Notes: generated by a model not told the origin, from the sequence alone. A DNA stretch of 64,000 nt from Roseovarius sp. MMSF_3350 (GCF_030733425.1 NZ_JASHIZ010000001.1:124001-188000); one strand, 5' to 3'; positions 45,811-56,222 are shown, counted from the stretch's first letter. Program-made: numbers and translations.

Positions 45811-47553
45811 TCAACTGAGAGCCACCGGCGTTTGCCCGTCCTCTGCCAGATCGCGCACGCCGATCGGAGAATCCTGAGGCTTGGCCAGTGACCATCTCGT
45901 ACGCGTCGCATACTCCATCGCGCGACCGGATAGAACGATTTGTTTGGTCGCACGTGGCTTCAGCCGTCCGGTTTCAAGGTAAACGCTCGTTTCCACAGAG
46001 AGGCTGGCGGACCCATCACCGCGGAAAATCCAGATCTCGCCGCTCTTTAGGGCCATGGAGACGGCCGTTCCGCCCAAATCGACCGAGACGTCTACATCGG
46101 GATGCAGGTGAAACCGGATGTCGAAGGGTATGCCTCGCAGCTTCATACCGTCGAGTGCACGGTCAAAGCGCCGTTTGTGGGCAGCGTCCAGCGCCAGAAG
46201 CATGTCTTCGCCCGCGATGCCGCGACCGTCAAACGTCATCTCCAGCTTTCGCACATGGGTCAGGCCATATCCATTGACATAACCGTCATGCCCGCCTTCG
46301 AACGTTAGACCGTCCGGCGCGTGGTTGACGCGAATTGGGACGTCCGACGGGCCGTCGACCAGCAAATCCTGCTTCTGTGGCCCCTTTCCTAGGCGGCTGC
46401 TGGATTGGCCGTTCAAGATCAGGGTGGAATGCGAAGGGGTCGCCCGTCCGGCACGCCGCCACGCGGCGCCGAAACTGGCGCCGGCGCCGCAGTTCACGAT
46501 CAAAGGCCGGCGACCCGCCGTCAGTTCGAACGCCAGAGTAGAAGCATGGGCATTGCTGGAGGCCTTGCCCTCGGGCGGCACGGCCGCGTCTACGATCAGA
46601 GAGCTGCGCCCGGCGCTCAGCCGCGCGAACCCCATGGAGAGGCCGCTGGCGTGGCGACCCTTGATCTGGCTGGCGGCGAGTGCCGCATCGAGACGCCCGT
46701 CCAGGCCGCGACCACCGCCATGGAACCGCGCCAGCCCGCCATCGGAATGGCGCAGGGTTCGCAGCGTTGGACTTATCCGTTCGATCGCGGCCCAATGCGC
46801 CGACAAGGGGCTTTGTCCGGCCGCGGTCAGGGTTTCTGCGGCCCAGGTCAGCAAAGTAAAAACTTCGAGCAACTCTTCGGGGTTGCGGGTTGGCAAACCA
46901 CCCTGATCGTCGATCTGACGGGCGCATTCCCGGGCCAAGGCGCTCGACGCGGGGCCGACATGCGATGACAAGCCTTCAAGCGAGAGGCCTGCGTATACCA
47001 GGCCGGTCAGTGCCTCGAACCGGGGCAGTCCGGGTGCCGTAGCCCGCCAACGACGCGCGAGAAACAGCGTCTGCTGTGAGAGTGAACGCAGGAATTGATC
47101 CGATTGGGCCTGTGTACGGCCCGCCAGCAGAAAGATCGCATGGTTGATCCAGCGAATGATGCGCCGGCCTGCCAGATCTGGTGTCCAACCGGGACCGCGT
47201 CCGCGTCCATAAAGCTCGATCCAGCGCCAGAGCCAATCCTGCGCACAGGTGCGTGCGGTGGTGTCACCGGCAGCAGCGAGATCATCAAGCCAGGTGAAGC
47301 CATGTACTTCGCGTGAGAAAGCGGCGTCGGCCGGGGGAATATCCCATGGCGTCTTGCCGGGGTCGCGCACGAGATGCCCCGAAAACAGGAAGTTGCCGGC
47401 GCATAGCTGACGGCCGCGGGCGAAACTGCCGATGGTGCGGGGGTCGGGCTGTGAGACGAACGTGGTCACCCGGCCGCCGAACGTCGCCCGACGCGCAGCG
47501 AGACGGTTCAGAAACCGCGTGACGCGCGGTAGATCTTGATTGGGTGTCGACAT
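45811..47553 (-). CDS. Heparinase II/III-family protein
   Basis: The 580-residue product has an N-terminal helical toroid-like half with W-R-W-I-E-L-Y-G-R-G near 118 and W-I-N-H-A near 145, and a C-terminal beta half with N-A-H-A-S-T-L-A-F-E, the Heparinase II/III catalytic-like segment. Members of this cytosolic-type group lie between rsmB and purH in many Rhodobacteraceae. The substrate is unknown. No signal peptide is visible from the ATG at 47553. The longer frame overlaps rsmB's end and is unlikely. Confidence 0.85.
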   Translation of the reverse strand: MSTPNQDLPRVTRFLNRLAARRATFGGRVTTFVSQPDPRTIGSFARGRQLCAGNFLFSGHLVRDPGKTPWDIPPADAAFSREVHGFTWLDDLAAAGDTTARTCAQDWLWRWIELYGRGRGPGWTPDLAGRRIIRWINHAIFLLAGRTQAQSDQFLRSLSQQTLFLARRWRATAPGLPRFEALTGLVYAGLSLEGLSSHVGPASSALARECARQIDDQGGLPTRNPEELLEVFTLLTWAAETLTAAGQSPLSAHWAAIERISPTLRTLRHSDGGLARFHGGGRGLDGRLDAALAASQIKGRHASGLSMGFARLSAGRSSLIVDAAVPPEGKASSNAHASTLAFELTAGRRPLIVNCGAGASFGAAWRRAGRATPSHSTLILNGQSSSRLGKGPQKQDLLVDGPSDVPIRVNHAPDGLTFEGGHDGYVNGYGLTHVRKLEMTFDGRGIAGEDMLLALDAAHKRRFDRALDGMKLRGIPFDIRFHLHPDVDVSVDLGGTAVSMALKSGEIWIFRGDGSASLSVETSVYLETGRLKPRATKQIVLSGRAMEYATRTRWSLAKPQDSPIGVRDLAEDGQTPVALS

Positions 47554-47644
47554 CGAATCCCGGCCTCGGCACGCTCTTCCTGGCGTTGTAGGCGCAGTAT
47601 ACTCCGCCCTGCCGTTCAAGTCACGGCGGAACGCGAACAGCATA

Positions 47645-48910
47645 TCATTCCCGGCGCAGGACCGCGATATAGAACCCGTCCATTCCGCCGAGGTCCGGCC
47701 AGTAGTCTGGCCGCAGGCGCAGCCCGCCTTCCTCGGTGCGCCAGGCCGGGTCGACCCCGGGCAACTCGAGCGCCGTTATGTCGGTCCGCAGGCCGCCATG
47801 GCGTGCTAGCGCCTCTTCGACCTGTACCTCGCCCTCGTCCGGCAGGAGCGAGCACGTGCAAAAAACCAGCCGACCGCCCGGCGCCAGAAGGGTGAGAGCA
47901 TGATCGAGCATCTGTGCCTGCAAAGCAATCAGCGCCCCGAAATCCGACCCATCCTTTGCATAGGGCAGGTCGGGATGGCGACGGATCGTGCCGGTCGCCG
48001 AACAGGGCGCGTCAATCAAGACAGCATCGAAAGGACCGCCTTGGTAGCCGAGGCCGTCGGCAACGACGATATCTGCGGACAGGTTTGTTCGGGCGAGGTT
48101 TTCCGTCACGCGCTCCATGCGCTTTTCCGAGATATCGAGCGACGTGACGGAAGCTCCCGCCGCAGCAAGTTGCAACGTCTTGCCCCCCGGCGCGGCGCAG
48201 AGGTCCAGAACACGCTCGCCCGTCCTTGGCGCGAGAATGCGCGCCGGCATGGCAGCGGCTGCATCCTGGACCCACCAAGCGCCATCCGAAAAGCCGGGCA
48301 GGGCCGAGATCTGCCCGGACTCCCTGAGGCGCAGTGAACCGGTCGGCAAGGCGACCGCGCCAAGGTGGTGCGCCCAATCCCCCGGGTCCTGGCCCGGCTT
48401 CAGTGTCAGATCGACAGGAGCGCCGGCAAACTGCGCTTTCTCCATCGCCGAGACGGCGCCGTTTCCCCAGGCCGAGACGAGTGGCTCACGCAGCCAGCCG
48501 GGCATGCGGGGAACGCGCAGGTCTTTCCATGGCTTTCCGGCGTCGCCTGCCATCTGGCGCAAGATGGCGTTCACGAGCCCCCGCAGCCGTTTGTAACGTG
48601 GATGGGCGCCGACGAGAGAGACCAATTCGTCGACCACTCCGTGGGCGTCGCCACCCATGCAAAGTTCGACGGTGCCGAGGCGCAGGATGTTCATCACATG
48701 CAGCTGCGGCGTCTTTCGAAGTTGTCGGGACAGCAGGCGGTCCGCCCTGTCCAATCCACGCAGCGTGTCACCTGCCAACCGCAAGGCGCGTGCGCGATCT
48801 GCCGGTGCAAGACGAGACAACGGCGCATTGAGTTCTGAAAGAAGACGGCCTTCACCCAATACCTTGTCGAGCAGGGCCACGGCAGTGCTGCGGGGAGTGG
48901 GCGCGGGCAT
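47645..48910 (-). CDS. rsmB: 16S rRNA m5C methyltransferase, RsmB-like
   Basis: The 421-residue protein has an N-terminal NusB-like helical domain (1-130) and a C-terminal NOL1/NOP2/Sun SAM domain: L-C-A-A-P-G-G-K-T-L-Q near 240, D-A-P-C-S-A-T-G near 302 with one catalytic Cys, and F-C-T-C-S-L near 352 with the second. It methylates a cytosine of 16S rRNA, C967 in E. coli. First gene of the long minus-strand block. Confidence 0.92.
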   Translation of the reverse strand: MPAPTPRSTAVALLDKVLGEGRLLSELNAPLSRLAPADRARALRLAGDTLRGLDRADRLLSRQLRKTPQLHVMNILRLGTVELCMGGDAHGVVDELVSLVGAHPRYKRLRGLVNAILRQMAGDAGKPWKDLRVPRMPGWLREPLVSAWGNGAVSAMEKAQFAGAPVDLTLKPGQDPGDWAHHLGAVALPTGSLRLRESGQISALPGFSDGAWWVQDAAAAMPARILAPRTGERVLDLCAAPGGKTLQLAAAGASVTSLDISEKRMERVTENLARTNLSADIVVADGLGYQGGPFDAVLIDAPCSATGTIRRHPDLPYAKDGSDFGALIALQAQMLDHALTLLAPGGRLVFCTCSLLPDEGEVQVEEALARHGGLRTDITALELPGVDPAWRTEEGGLRLRPDYWPDLGGMDGFYIAVLRRE

Positions 48911-48977
48911 GGGCTTTCCTTGGCCTTTGGACAGAACGCGCCTATATCAGCCTCATTCAAACGAAGGAAGCCCGACG

Positions 48978-49154
48978 ATGACGGATGACCACAAGGAATT
49001 GCCACCGGAAGCGATCCGCGCTTTGGCCGAAGCCGAGGAACGGCGCAAGGCCGCCGAACAGCTTGAAATGCCCAAGGAACTGGGGGGCCGCAAAGGCCCC
49101 GAGCCCGTCCGCTTTGGAGACTGGGAAAAGAAGGGCATAGCGATCGACTTCTGA
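48978..49154 (+). CDS. DUF1674 / succinate dehydrogenase assembly factor 4-like protein
   Basis: The 58-residue protein ends with the family signature G-G-R-K-G-P-E-P-V-R-F-G-D-W-E-K-K-G-I-A-I-D-F-type block, nearly complete, after a charged helix. Its mitochondrial relative SDHAF4 binds the flavinylated SdhA subunit during complex II assembly. It is divergent from rsmB, with 67 bp between starts. Confidence 0.9.
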   Translation: MTDDHKELPPEAIRALAEAEERRKAAEQLEMPKELGGRKGPEPVRFGDWEKKGIAIDF

Positions 49155-49175
49155 GGCACGCCCCAGCCTTGGCTG

Positions 49176-49529
49176 CTATTGCAGCCTCAGGTCGGCATAT
49201 TCGCCAGTGCCCTGATCCGAGATGAAACGGACAGTAGAGCCCTGAACCCTGACCGCTTGGCAGTTCGGGCCAAGATTGCGCTGACCCCAATAAAGGTCGC
49301 GACAGAAATACCCCGATTTCCACTGCCACGCACCCGTCACCGGGCGCCCAAAGGCCTTGCCTTTGATCTGCCCGGAAGGCGTTACAGTCAGATTGATGCC
49401 AAGCCTAGTAAGGTTGCGGTCGGCCACGACCGACAGAAATTCTGACTTGTCGTCAATCTGGTTGAATTCCTCTGCAATGGCAGAGCCACCGGCAATGGCG
49501 GCGATAATCGCGAAAACAGTCAGGCGCAT
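49176..49529 (-). CDS. Conserved exported hypothetical protein
   Basis: The 117-residue product has a signal peptide (cleavage near AIAE) and a small beta-rich domain with G-x-W-x-W-x-x-G-Y-F-C-R-D and a paired Cys, giving C-R-D and N-C-Q, likely a disulfide. It lies just downstream of dapB on the same strand. It has no relation to dihydrodipicolinate reductase despite that neighbour. Function unknown. Confidence 0.75.
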   Translation of the reverse strand: MRLTVFAIIAAIAGGSAIAEEFNQIDDKSEFLSVVADRNLTRLGINLTVTPSGQIKGKAFGRPVTGAWQWKSGYFCRDLYWGQRNLGPNCQAVRVQGSTVRFISDQGTGEYADLRLQ

Positions 49530-49582
49530 TTTCTGGCTCCCGTTACAAACAATACCTGTTACGGGCCGCCGGAGCGAATGGA

Positions 49583-50401
49583 TCAGTTTTCGTTAAGGCC
49601 GAGTACGTCGAGCATGTCGTATTCGCCGGGTTTGCGCCCTTGCCCCCACAAGGCGGCCTTGAGCGCGCCGCGAGCGAATACCGCGCGGTCAGAGGCGATG
49701 TGACGCAGGATGATACGCTCGCCCGCCGTGGCGAACATCACGTCATGTTCGCCCACGATATCGCCCCCGCGAATGGCCGAGAACCCGATATGGCCGGCAG
49801 TGCGGGCGCCGGTGATGCCGTCTCGGCCCCGGTCCGAGTATTGTTGAAGTGACACGCCGCGTCCATCGGCAGCGGCTTGTCCCAGCATCAGCGCCGTCCC
49901 GGAGGGCGCATCGACCTTCTTGTTATGATGCGTCTCGATCACCTCGATGTCGTAATCCTCGTCGAGGGCGGCAGCGACCTTCTTGGTCAACTGGACCAGA
50001 AGATTGACGCCCAGGCTCATGTTGCCCGCACGGATGATGGTGGCATGGCGCGCGGCGGCGTTTATCTTCGCCAAGTCCTCATCGGAAAGTCCGGTGGTGC
50101 CGATCACATGGACGCAGCGGGCTTGGGCCGCCAATGACGCGAAATCGACGGTCGCGGCGGGCGCAGTAAAGTCCAATACGGCGTGCGCTTGCGAGATTTG
50201 TTCCAGCGGATCGTCCGATACAACGACACCGATCGGCGCGCCTCCCATTGCCTCGCCGACGTCGGCGCCGATCCAGGCGTGACCGGGTCGTTCCAGAACA
50301 CCGATCAGCTGCGCACTTTCCGAAGCTGTCACGATCTCGATCAGCATACGTCCCATGCGCCCGGAGGCGCCGGTTACCACAATCCCCGGCAGGTCGGTCA
50401 T
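49583..50401 (-). CDS. dapB: 4-hydroxy-tetrahydrodipicolinate reductase
   Basis: The 272-residue enzyme reduces the dihydrodipicolinate precursor in lysine and meso-diaminopimelate synthesis. Visible are the nucleotide site [14 protein letters not shown] and the signature [15 protein letters not shown] with the catalytic His and Lys. The ATG at 50401 has AACGGAGAGTGAC upstream; the longer frame is not homologous. It is divergent from rbfA. Confidence 0.95.
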   Translation of the reverse strand: MTDLPGIVVTGASGRMGRMLIEIVTASESAQLIGVLERPGHAWIGADVGEAMGGAPIGVVVSDDPLEQISQAHAVLDFTAPAATVDFASLAAQARCVHVIGTTGLSDEDLAKINAAARHATIIRAGNMSLGVNLLVQLTKKVAAALDEDYDIEVIETHHNKKVDAPSGTALMLGQAAADGRGVSLQQYSDRGRDGITGARTAGHIGFSAIRGGDIVGEHDVMFATAGERIILRHIASDRAVFARGALKAALWGQGRKPGEYDMLDVLGLNEN

Positions 50402-50485
50402 GTCACTCTCCGTTTTCCTTTCCGAACTCCATAACCCGGTGATCATCGCTTGGCAAAGACATGCACAGGGCTTAGATGCTGTGAC

Positions 50486-50881
50486 ATGGCAAAGAACAAG
50501 TTTCATGATGGGCCCGGACCCTCTCAGCGGCAGTTGCGCGTCGGGGAACTGATCCGCCGCACGCTGGCCGATGTGCTGGCGCGCGGCGACATTCACGACC
50601 CCGAACTGAACCGGCTTTCGGTCACTGTGGGTGAGGTGCGCACCTCGCCGGATCTGAAGGTTGCGACCGCTTACGTTCTGCCGCTCGGCGGTGAGGGAAA
50701 GGGCGACGTGCTGGAGCTACTGGGCCGCAACAAGGGCGAACTGCGCCGGATCGTCGCTAAGAAGGTTGGCCTTAAATTCGCCCCGGAGCTGAGGTTCCGG
50801 CTGGATGAAACCTTTGACCAGCTGGACGAGACACGACGCCTGTTCGCGCAGGATGCCGTTCGACGCGACGTCGAGAACTGA
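50486..50881 (+). CDS. rbfA: Ribosome-binding factor A
   Basis: The 131-residue KH-like protein matches Rbf[13 protein letters not shown] near the start, then [25 protein letters not shown] strand and [10 protein letters not shown]. It aids 30S maturation and cold adaptation. It begins an rbfA / glycosidase / truB run on the plus strand. Confidence 0.94.
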   Translation: MAKNKFHDGPGPSQRQLRVGELIRRTLADVLARGDIHDPELNRLSVTVGEVRTSPDLKVATAYVLPLGGEGKGDVLELLGRNKGELRRIVAKKVGLKFAPELRFRLDETFDQLDETRRLFAQDAVRRDVEN

Positions 50882-50885
50882 GCCC

Positions 50886-51617
50886 ATGTGGCGGGGGGTT
50901 CTTGTGGCACTGGTGTTGTTGGCGGGGCCCGCTGCGGCGGTGGAGTGCCAGCAAATCAGCTATGATGGCGCGCGCTACACGACTTGCAAGGTTGACGTAA
51001 ACAGAGAGAAGCTGCGGCTGTTTCTTAATGACCCGATGACCGGCAAGCCGTTGGGAAGTTTTTCTAGCGTAGAGCGCCAAGTGCGCGGTGAAGGCGGCGC
51101 GTTGCTGTTCGCAATGAATGCCGGCATGTACCATCAGGATCGCAGCCCGGTCGGCCATTATGTCGAGGCCGGCAGGGAGACGAAATCGCTGGTGACACGA
51201 GAAGGTCCGGGCAATTTCGGATTGCTGCCAAATGGCGTCTTTTGCGTGCAGGACGATAGGGTCGACGTATTCGAGACGCGGCGCTTCGAGAGGGACGAAC
51301 CTTCGTGCAATTTCGCAAGCCAGTCGGGGCCGATGCTAGTGATCGATGGTCAGCTTCACCCACGGTTTCTGGAGAATAGCGACAGCCTGTATGTGCGCAA
51401 CGGCGTGGGCACCTCGGCGGACGGGCACACGGCCTGGTTCGTCATTTCAGAGGATAGGGTTAATTTTCACGCTTTTGCGCGCGTCTTTCGCGACGTGCTG
51501 AAGACGCCGCAGGCGCTCTATTTCGATGGAAATATCTCGCGGCTTTATGCGCCGCAGTTGGGCCGGCACGATGGCGGCTTTCCGATGGGGCCGATCGTGG
51601 GCGTGGTCGCGCCGTAA
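50886..51617 (+). CDS. Phosphodiester glycosidase-family exported protein
   Basis: The 243-residue protein has a signal peptide (cleavage near AAAV) and the NAGPA/YigE domain: A-M-N-A-G-M-Y near 76, P-N-G-V-F near 116, Q-S-G-P-M-L-V near 145 and F-D-G-N-I-S-R-L-Y near 218. Relatives cleave N-acetylglucosamine-1-phosphodiester bonds or act on peptidoglycan/exopolysaccharide; the substrate here is unknown. It lies 4 bp after rbfA. Confidence 0.87.
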   Translation: MWRGVLVALVLLAGPAAAVECQQISYDGARYTTCKVDVNREKLRLFLNDPMTGKPLGSFSSVERQVRGEGGALLFAMNAGMYHQDRSPVGHYVEAGRETKSLVTREGPGNFGLLPNGVFCVQDDRVDVFETRRFERDEPSCNFASQSGPMLVIDGQLHPRFLENSDSLYVRNGVGTSADGHTAWFVISEDRVNFHAFARVFRDVLKTPQALYFDGNISRLYAPQLGRHDGGFPMGPIVGVVAP

Positions 51618-51694
51618 CAGAGCGGTGCTGAATTGACTTGTGCGGGGCGCTGCGATACGCGGCGGCCTTTACGCACGAGAGGGACGACAAGACC

Positions 51695-52609
51695 ATGGGG
51701 CGCAAACGCAAAGGACGCGATATCTCAGGCTGGTTGATTGTCGACAAGCCGGCCGGAGTGACGTCGACCGCAGTCGTCAACAAGGTGCGTTGGGCGTTTC
51801 AGGCAAAAAAGGCCGGACATGCCGGAACACTGGACCCCGATGCGACCGGCGTGCTGGCGATCGCTTTGGGAGAGGCGACGAAAACCGTGCCATTCATCAC
51901 CGATGCATTGAAATCCTATCGGTTCCTAGTGCGGTTGGGTCAGGCGACCAACACCGATGATGCCGAAGGCGAGGTCATCGCAGAAAGCACTGAACGGCCG
52001 TGCGACGAAGATATAAAGAATGCGCTCTCGGGCTTCGTGGGAAATATCCAGCAGGTGCCGCCGAAATTTTCGGCGGTAAAGATCGACGGCGAACGCGCCT
52101 ACAAACGCGCCCGCGACGGCGAGGATTTCGAGGTCTCCGCCCGGCCATTATGGGTGGAGGAGTTGCTGCTGACCGATCGACCGGACGCGGACACTGTCGA
52201 ACTTGAGTTGGTCTGTGGAAAGGGCGGGTACGTGCGATCCGTTGCTCGGGACTTGGGCGAAGTGCTGGGGTGTTTTGGCCACGTTCTGTCGCTGCGCCGG
52301 GTCTGGTCCGGACCGTTTCGTGCCGATGATGCTGTGTCGATGCAGCAGATCGAGGCGTTGGCACATGATCCTGCGCTGGACGCGTATTTGCGGCCGCTGG
52401 AAGAGGGGCTGAGCGATCTGCCGTGCGTCAGTTGCAACGAGATGAGTGCCGCGCGCCTTCGGCACGGAAACCCGGCGCCGGTCATCGGCGGAGATGTCGA
52501 ATACGGTGATGAATGCTGGGCGGCACTGCAAGGTCAGGCCGTGGCGGTTGGACATTTTAAGGGCGGGGAGCTTTATCCCAGCCGAGTCTTCAACCTGGCT
52601 CCGCAATGA
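51695..52609 (+). CDS. truB: tRNA pseudouridine(55) synthase
   Basis: The 304-residue enzyme makes pseudouridine 55 in the tRNA T-loop. Visible are the catalytic [14 protein letters not shown] near 48 (Asp nucleophile), [15 protein letters not shown] near 128 and C-G-K-G-G-Y-V-R-S. The ATG at 51695 removes a short non-homologous extension. The stop overlaps the DUF1643 gene start. Confidence 0.96.
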   Translation: MGRKRKGRDISGWLIVDKPAGVTSTAVVNKVRWAFQAKKAGHAGTLDPDATGVLAIALGEATKTVPFITDALKSYRFLVRLGQATNTDDAEGEVIAESTERPCDEDIKNALSGFVGNIQQVPPKFSAVKIDGERAYKRARDGEDFEVSARPLWVEELLLTDRPDADTVELELVCGKGGYVRSVARDLGEVLGCFGHVLSLRRVWSGPFRADDAVSMQQIEALAHDPALDAYLRPLEEGLSDLPCVSCNEMSAARLRHGNPAPVIGGDVEYGDECWAALQGQAVAVGHFKGGELYPSRVFNLAPQ

Positions 52610-53163
52610 CGCAAAAAGCGCACGATCCGGGCGGCAAGGTGCGGCTGCGACTGCCTGACGGGGTGGTGGGCGGAGCACGATTTTCCAAATGCGGACAATA
52701 CCGGCAAGCCCTGACGCGGGACTGGACGCCAAAGGGTGCAGCGCCTCGCACCGTTCTGTTCGTCGGGATGAACCCGTCGGTGGCAGACGCGGCAGCATCG
52801 GACCCGACATGTCACCGCGAACTGATGTTCGCCCGTGACTGGGGCTTCACCCGCTATCTCAAGGGGAATGTCTTGGATTGGCGCGCGACGTCGCCCAAGG
52901 ATATCCCACACGATCCCGCGATAGCGTGCAGTGCCGAAAATACTCCCGAACTGGTCGAAATGGCGCAACAGGCAGAACTGGTGGTCTTGGCTTATGGCAA
53001 GCTCCACCAACGCTACGCCGCCTTGGTGCGGGAGGCAGTGTCTGCCATCGCGTCGACGGGACGGCCTTTGAAATGCTTGGGATTGAACAAGGACGGATCG
53101 GCCAAACACCCGCTTTACCTGCGCAAGGACACACGCTTGCAGGATTTCCCGATGCCTCGCTGA
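52606..53163 (+). CDS. DUF1643 domain protein
   Basis: The 185-residue protein matches DUF1643: Y-R-Q-A-L-x-R-x-W near 32, [10 protein letters not shown] near 53, D-P-T-C-H-R near 66 and a C-terminal [15 protein letters not shown]. The motif G-x-N-P-S is the family hallmark. Biochemical function unknown. Translationally coupled to truB by ATGA and followed by a terminator. Confidence 0.92.
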   Translation: MTQKAHDPGGKVRLRLPDGVVGGARFSKCGQYRQALTRDWTPKGAAPRTVLFVGMNPSVADAAASDPTCHRELMFARDWGFTRYLKGNVLDWRATSPKDIPHDPAIACSAENTPELVEMAQQAELVVLAYGKLHQRYAALVREAVSAIASTGRPLKCLGLNKDGSAKHPLYLRKDTRLQDFPMPR

Positions 53164-53182
53164 ATGGGGAGAGTTGGTACGA

Positions 53183-53211
53183 AAACGGGCGCTCTATCCG
53201 AGCGCCCGTTT
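53183..53211. terminator. Bidirectional terminator
   Basis: An 11-bp perfect stem AAACGGGCGCT / AGCGCCCGTTT with a 7-nt loop lies between the convergent DUF1643 and protease genes. The A/T ends provide T runs on both strands. Confidence 0.85.
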
Positions 53212-53234
53212 GGCTTTCGATCTTTTAGCCCGCT

Positions 53235-54713
53235 TTACTCGGGCTCGTCTTCCGACGCTTCCAGCGACAGCGCGACGAAGCGCGGCTCGCCAGCCCGGCG
53301 GACGAGAAGCAGGATAGACTTGCGTCCCGCTTCCCGCGCATCTTCGATCCGGGCTTCGAGATCCGAAATGCTGGACAGTTTTTGCTGCCCTGCCTCGGTA
53401 ATCACGTCGCCGGCGCGCATGCCTTTCTCATAAGCTTCGGACAGATTGTCGATGTCGGACACAACCAGGCCGCTCGCATTGTCGTCCAACTCGAGCTGGC
53501 TGCGCAGATCATCGTCGAGCTGCGTCAAGGTCAGGCCAAGGATCTCGGTCTCGGACGGCTCTTCGCTCTCGCCCGGCTGGGCTGCCGGAACCACACCCTC
53601 GGCGGCCTCACGGCGACCAAGCGTGACGCGAAGGGTCTGGGTCTTGCCTTCGCGGAAGACGACGACGCGGACAGTCTTGCCGACCTCAGTATTCCCGACG
53701 CGGCGTACGAGCGTCCGAGTATCCTCGACTTCGTAACCGTCGAATTGCGTGATCACGTCACCCGCCTGCATGCCGGCTTCTTCGGCAGGTCCTTCGGGAA
53801 CGTCGGTAACCAGGGCGCCGGCGACTTTCTCGAGGCCCATGGCCTCGGCCACGTCATCGGTCACGTCCTGGATGCGAACACCGAGCCAGCCGCGGCGGGT
53901 TTCGCCGAATTCCTGCAGCTGATCTACAACGCGGGTCACCACGTTGGACGCCATCGAGAAGCCGATACCTATCGAGCCGCCATTGGGCGACAGGATCGCG
54001 GTGTTCACTCCGACGACCTGACCGTCGAGATTGAACAGCGGGCCACCCGAGTTGCCACGGTTGATGGCTGCGTCGGTCTGGATGTAATCGTCATAGGTAC
54101 CAGAAAGCTCGCGGTTGCGGGCAGATACGATCCCGGCCGAAACCGAGAAGCCTTGGCCCAGCGGGTTGCCCATCGCAATAACCCAGTCCCCGACGCGCGC
54201 AGTGTCGCTGTCGGCAAAGCTGACGAAGGGGAGCGGCCCGTCGGCCTCGACCTTCAACAGAGCAATGTCGGTCTTCGGGTCGGTGCCGATCACCTCTGCC
54301 TCGAGCTCGCGGCCAGAGAAAAACTCGATAATGATCTCGTCGGCGGTTTCGATAACGTGGTTGTTGGTGACGATGTAACCGTCTTCGGAAATGACGAAGC
54401 CTGAGCCGAGCGCGGATGTGCGGCGGGGCCGGTCACCATTGTTGTTCCGATCCTGGAAGTCCCGGAAGAAATCCTCGAACGGAGAGCCTTCGGGCACGAT
54501 GGGCGAGGGCCCGGTGCCTTGGGCGACGACGGTCGAGGTGGTGATGTTGACGACGGCCGGGCTGACCTCCTGTGCCAGATCGGCAAAGCTTTCGGGCCGT
54601 GCATTTGCGCTGATCGCCTGAGCGATCAGCAGAGCCATCGCCAAGGCCGTAAGCCAGAGCGCGCGGATCGCGGCTGCCGGCGTCATGTGTTGTGAGAGAG
54701 TTTGTGCTTTCAC
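53235..54713 (-). CDS. Do/HtrA-type periplasmic serine protease
   Basis: The 492-residue protein has a signal peptide (~1-38), a trypsin-like domain with His in T-N-N-H-V-I, Asp in K-T-D-I-A-L and Ser in R-G-N-S-G-G-P-L, then two PDZ domains (~265-360 and ~395-480). It degrades or refolds damaged envelope proteins. The GTG at 54713 is favoured by AAGGAG upstream. It is the last gene of the hflK-hflC-DUF2065 block, a common order. Confidence 0.94.
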   Translation of the reverse strand: MKAQTLSQHMTPAAAIRALWLTALAMALLIAQAISANARPESFADLAQEVSPAVVNITTSTVVAQGTGPSPIVPEGSPFEDFFRDFQDRNNNGDRPRRTSALGSGFVISEDGYIVTNNHVIETADEIIIEFFSGRELEAEVIGTDPKTDIALLKVEADGPLPFVSFADSDTARVGDWVIAMGNPLGQGFSVSAGIVSARNRELSGTYDDYIQTDAAINRGNSGGPLFNLDGQVVGVNTAILSPNGGSIGIGFSMASNVVTRVVDQLQEFGETRRGWLGVRIQDVTDDVAEAMGLEKVAGALVTDVPEGPAEEAGMQAGDVITQFDGYEVEDTRTLVRRVGNTEVGKTVRVVVFREGKTQTLRVTLGRREAAEGVVPAAQPGESEEPSETEILGLTLTQLDDDLRSQLELDDNASGLVVSDIDNLSEAYEKGMRAGDVITEAGQQKLSSISDLEARIEDAREAGRKSILLLVRRAGEPRFVALSLEASEDEPE

Positions 54714-54879
54714 GCGAGACCACTCCTTGATCGGTGTCTGAAATAGAGAGCCTGCCGCTTGCGCGAGCGGCCTGCCCGTTCTGGTGCTTATTTAGGGACG
54801 CCGTACGCAAACGCCAAATTCACAACAGGATGTCACGTCCATGTGAACGTTTTGTGCGGCAACGTGCAATAGGGACGCG

Positions 54880-55077
54880 TCACGCCCCCAGCATTTTCGC
54901 GCACCACACCAGCACGGCGCCGAACGCCAGCGCCGCAAGGCCGATCAATCTGCGCTGTTCCTCTGGCAGGGCGCGCAGTGCGGCGAGTAGCTGCTCGACA
55001 AGCGAAGGGGCCAGTGCGTACACCAGCCCCTCGACGATCAGAACAAGCCCGAGGGCAAGGAACATCGTTGCAATCAA
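54880..55077 (-). CDS. DUF2065 (YjeT-like) membrane protein
   Basis: The 65-residue protein has two membrane helices (residues ~3-22 and ~43-62) joined by a short polar loop with L-P-E-E-Q-R-R-L-I-G, the DUF2065/YjeT pattern. A TTG start at 55077 overlaps the hflC stop; an ATG four codons later is also possible. Its constant location next to hflKC suggests an accessory role in membrane quality control, but this is untested. Confidence 0.85.
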   Translation of the reverse strand: MIATMFLALGLVLIVEGLVYALAPSLVEQLLAALRALPEEQRRLIGLAALAFGAVLVWCAKMLGA

Positions 55078-56222
55078 TTTGTAACGTCGTCGCTGACGGG
55101 ATCATCGTCTTCCGTCGTGATATCCTGAGGCGCATCTTCCGTTGGCGCATCTTCATCAGGACTTTCGTTCTCGGCCTCTTCCTCTTCGGCCGCCGCGTCG
55201 GCCTCTTGACGCGCTTCCTGTTCGGCGGCGTCTTCTTCCAGGCGTTGCCGCTCGCTCTCCGGCAAGTCTGGCGAGATTTCCGTTTCAGGCGCCATCTCGC
55301 GCAGGCGTTCCATATCGAACTCCTCCAGCGCGACCTCTCCCAGACCGTCGGCACGCACGGCCTCGAACATCTGTCCGAGGAACCCGCTTTGCGGCGAGAA
55401 GACGATCGTGGAGTTCTCTTCGTTCATCGACCTTTCCAGTGCGGTAAGCGAGCGATAGAATGCGAAGAAATCTGGGTTGTTGCCGAATGCTTCGGCATAG
55501 ATGCGATTTCGCTCGGCATCGGCCTCGCCCCGTGTGATCTCGGCTTCGCGTTCCGCGTTCGAGACGGTCTCGACTACGGTACGATCCGCCGCGGCACGCA
55601 CACGTTGCGCGGCCTCGTTACCCCGGGCAATCTCGTCGGCAGCCTCGCGTTCACGCTCTGCCCGCATACGTGCAAATGTCGCCTCGAGGTTCTGCTGGGG
55701 CAGGTTGGTCTGTTTCAGGCGGACGTCGACGATCTCCAACCCTAGGCCGGCGGCACTGGCACGGGCCTGCTCCAGTATGCGTACGGCGAGGTCACGCCGC
55801 TGTGGCGAAAGAATCGTGTCGGATGTCACCTGATCGGCACCCAGCACCTCACGGATCTGGGCATTCAGAACCGAGGCGAGGCGATCTTCGGCAACGCGTG
55901 TGCCGCCAATACCCACGGCCTGCCGGAACTGGACGACATCGGCAATACGGTAGCGCGTGAAGGCATCGACCACGAGGCGGCGGTCATCCGAAGGTGTCAC
56001 CTCGATCGCATCGGTATCGAGCGACAGGATCCGGCGGTCATATCGTACCACATCCTGAATGATCGGGATCTTGAAACCAAGACCCGGCTCTTCGACCACT
56101 TTCTTGATCTGGCCGAATTGCAGCACCAGCGCTTTCTCTCGTTCGTCCACGATATATAGCGACGACAGAAGGCCCATGACCGCAACGGCCAATACGGGAA
56201 GAAGAAGGGCGGATTTACGCAT
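55074..56222 (-). CDS. hflC: HflC, SPFH/band 7 protease modulator
   Basis: The 382-residue protein has one N-terminal membrane helix (~7-25), a band 7 domain (R-E-K-A-L-V-L-Q-F-G near 29) and a coiled coil with A-E-R-E-R-E-A-A-D. The acidic C-terminal tail (~310-382) rich in Glu and Asp is longer than in E. coli HflC. With HflK it forms a large periplasm-facing cage around FtsH hexamers and tunes membrane proteolysis. Start overlaps the hflK stop by one base. Confidence 0.94.
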   Translation of the reverse strand: MRKSALLLPVLAVAVMGLLSSLYIVDEREKALVLQFGQIKKVVEEPGLGFKIPIIQDVVRYDRRILSLDTDAIEVTPSDDRRLVVDAFTRYRIADVVQFRQAVGIGGTRVAEDRLASVLNAQIREVLGADQVTSDTILSPQRRDLAVRILEQARASAAGLGLEIVDVRLKQTNLPQQNLEATFARMRAEREREAADEIARGNEAAQRVRAAADRTVVETVSNAEREAEITRGEADAERNRIYAEAFGNNPDFFAFYRSLTALERSMNEENSTIVFSPQSGFLGQMFEAVRADGLGEVALEEFDMERLREMAPETEISPDLPESERQRLEEDAAEQEARQEADAAAEEEEAENESPDEDAPTEDAPQDITTEDDDPVSDDVTN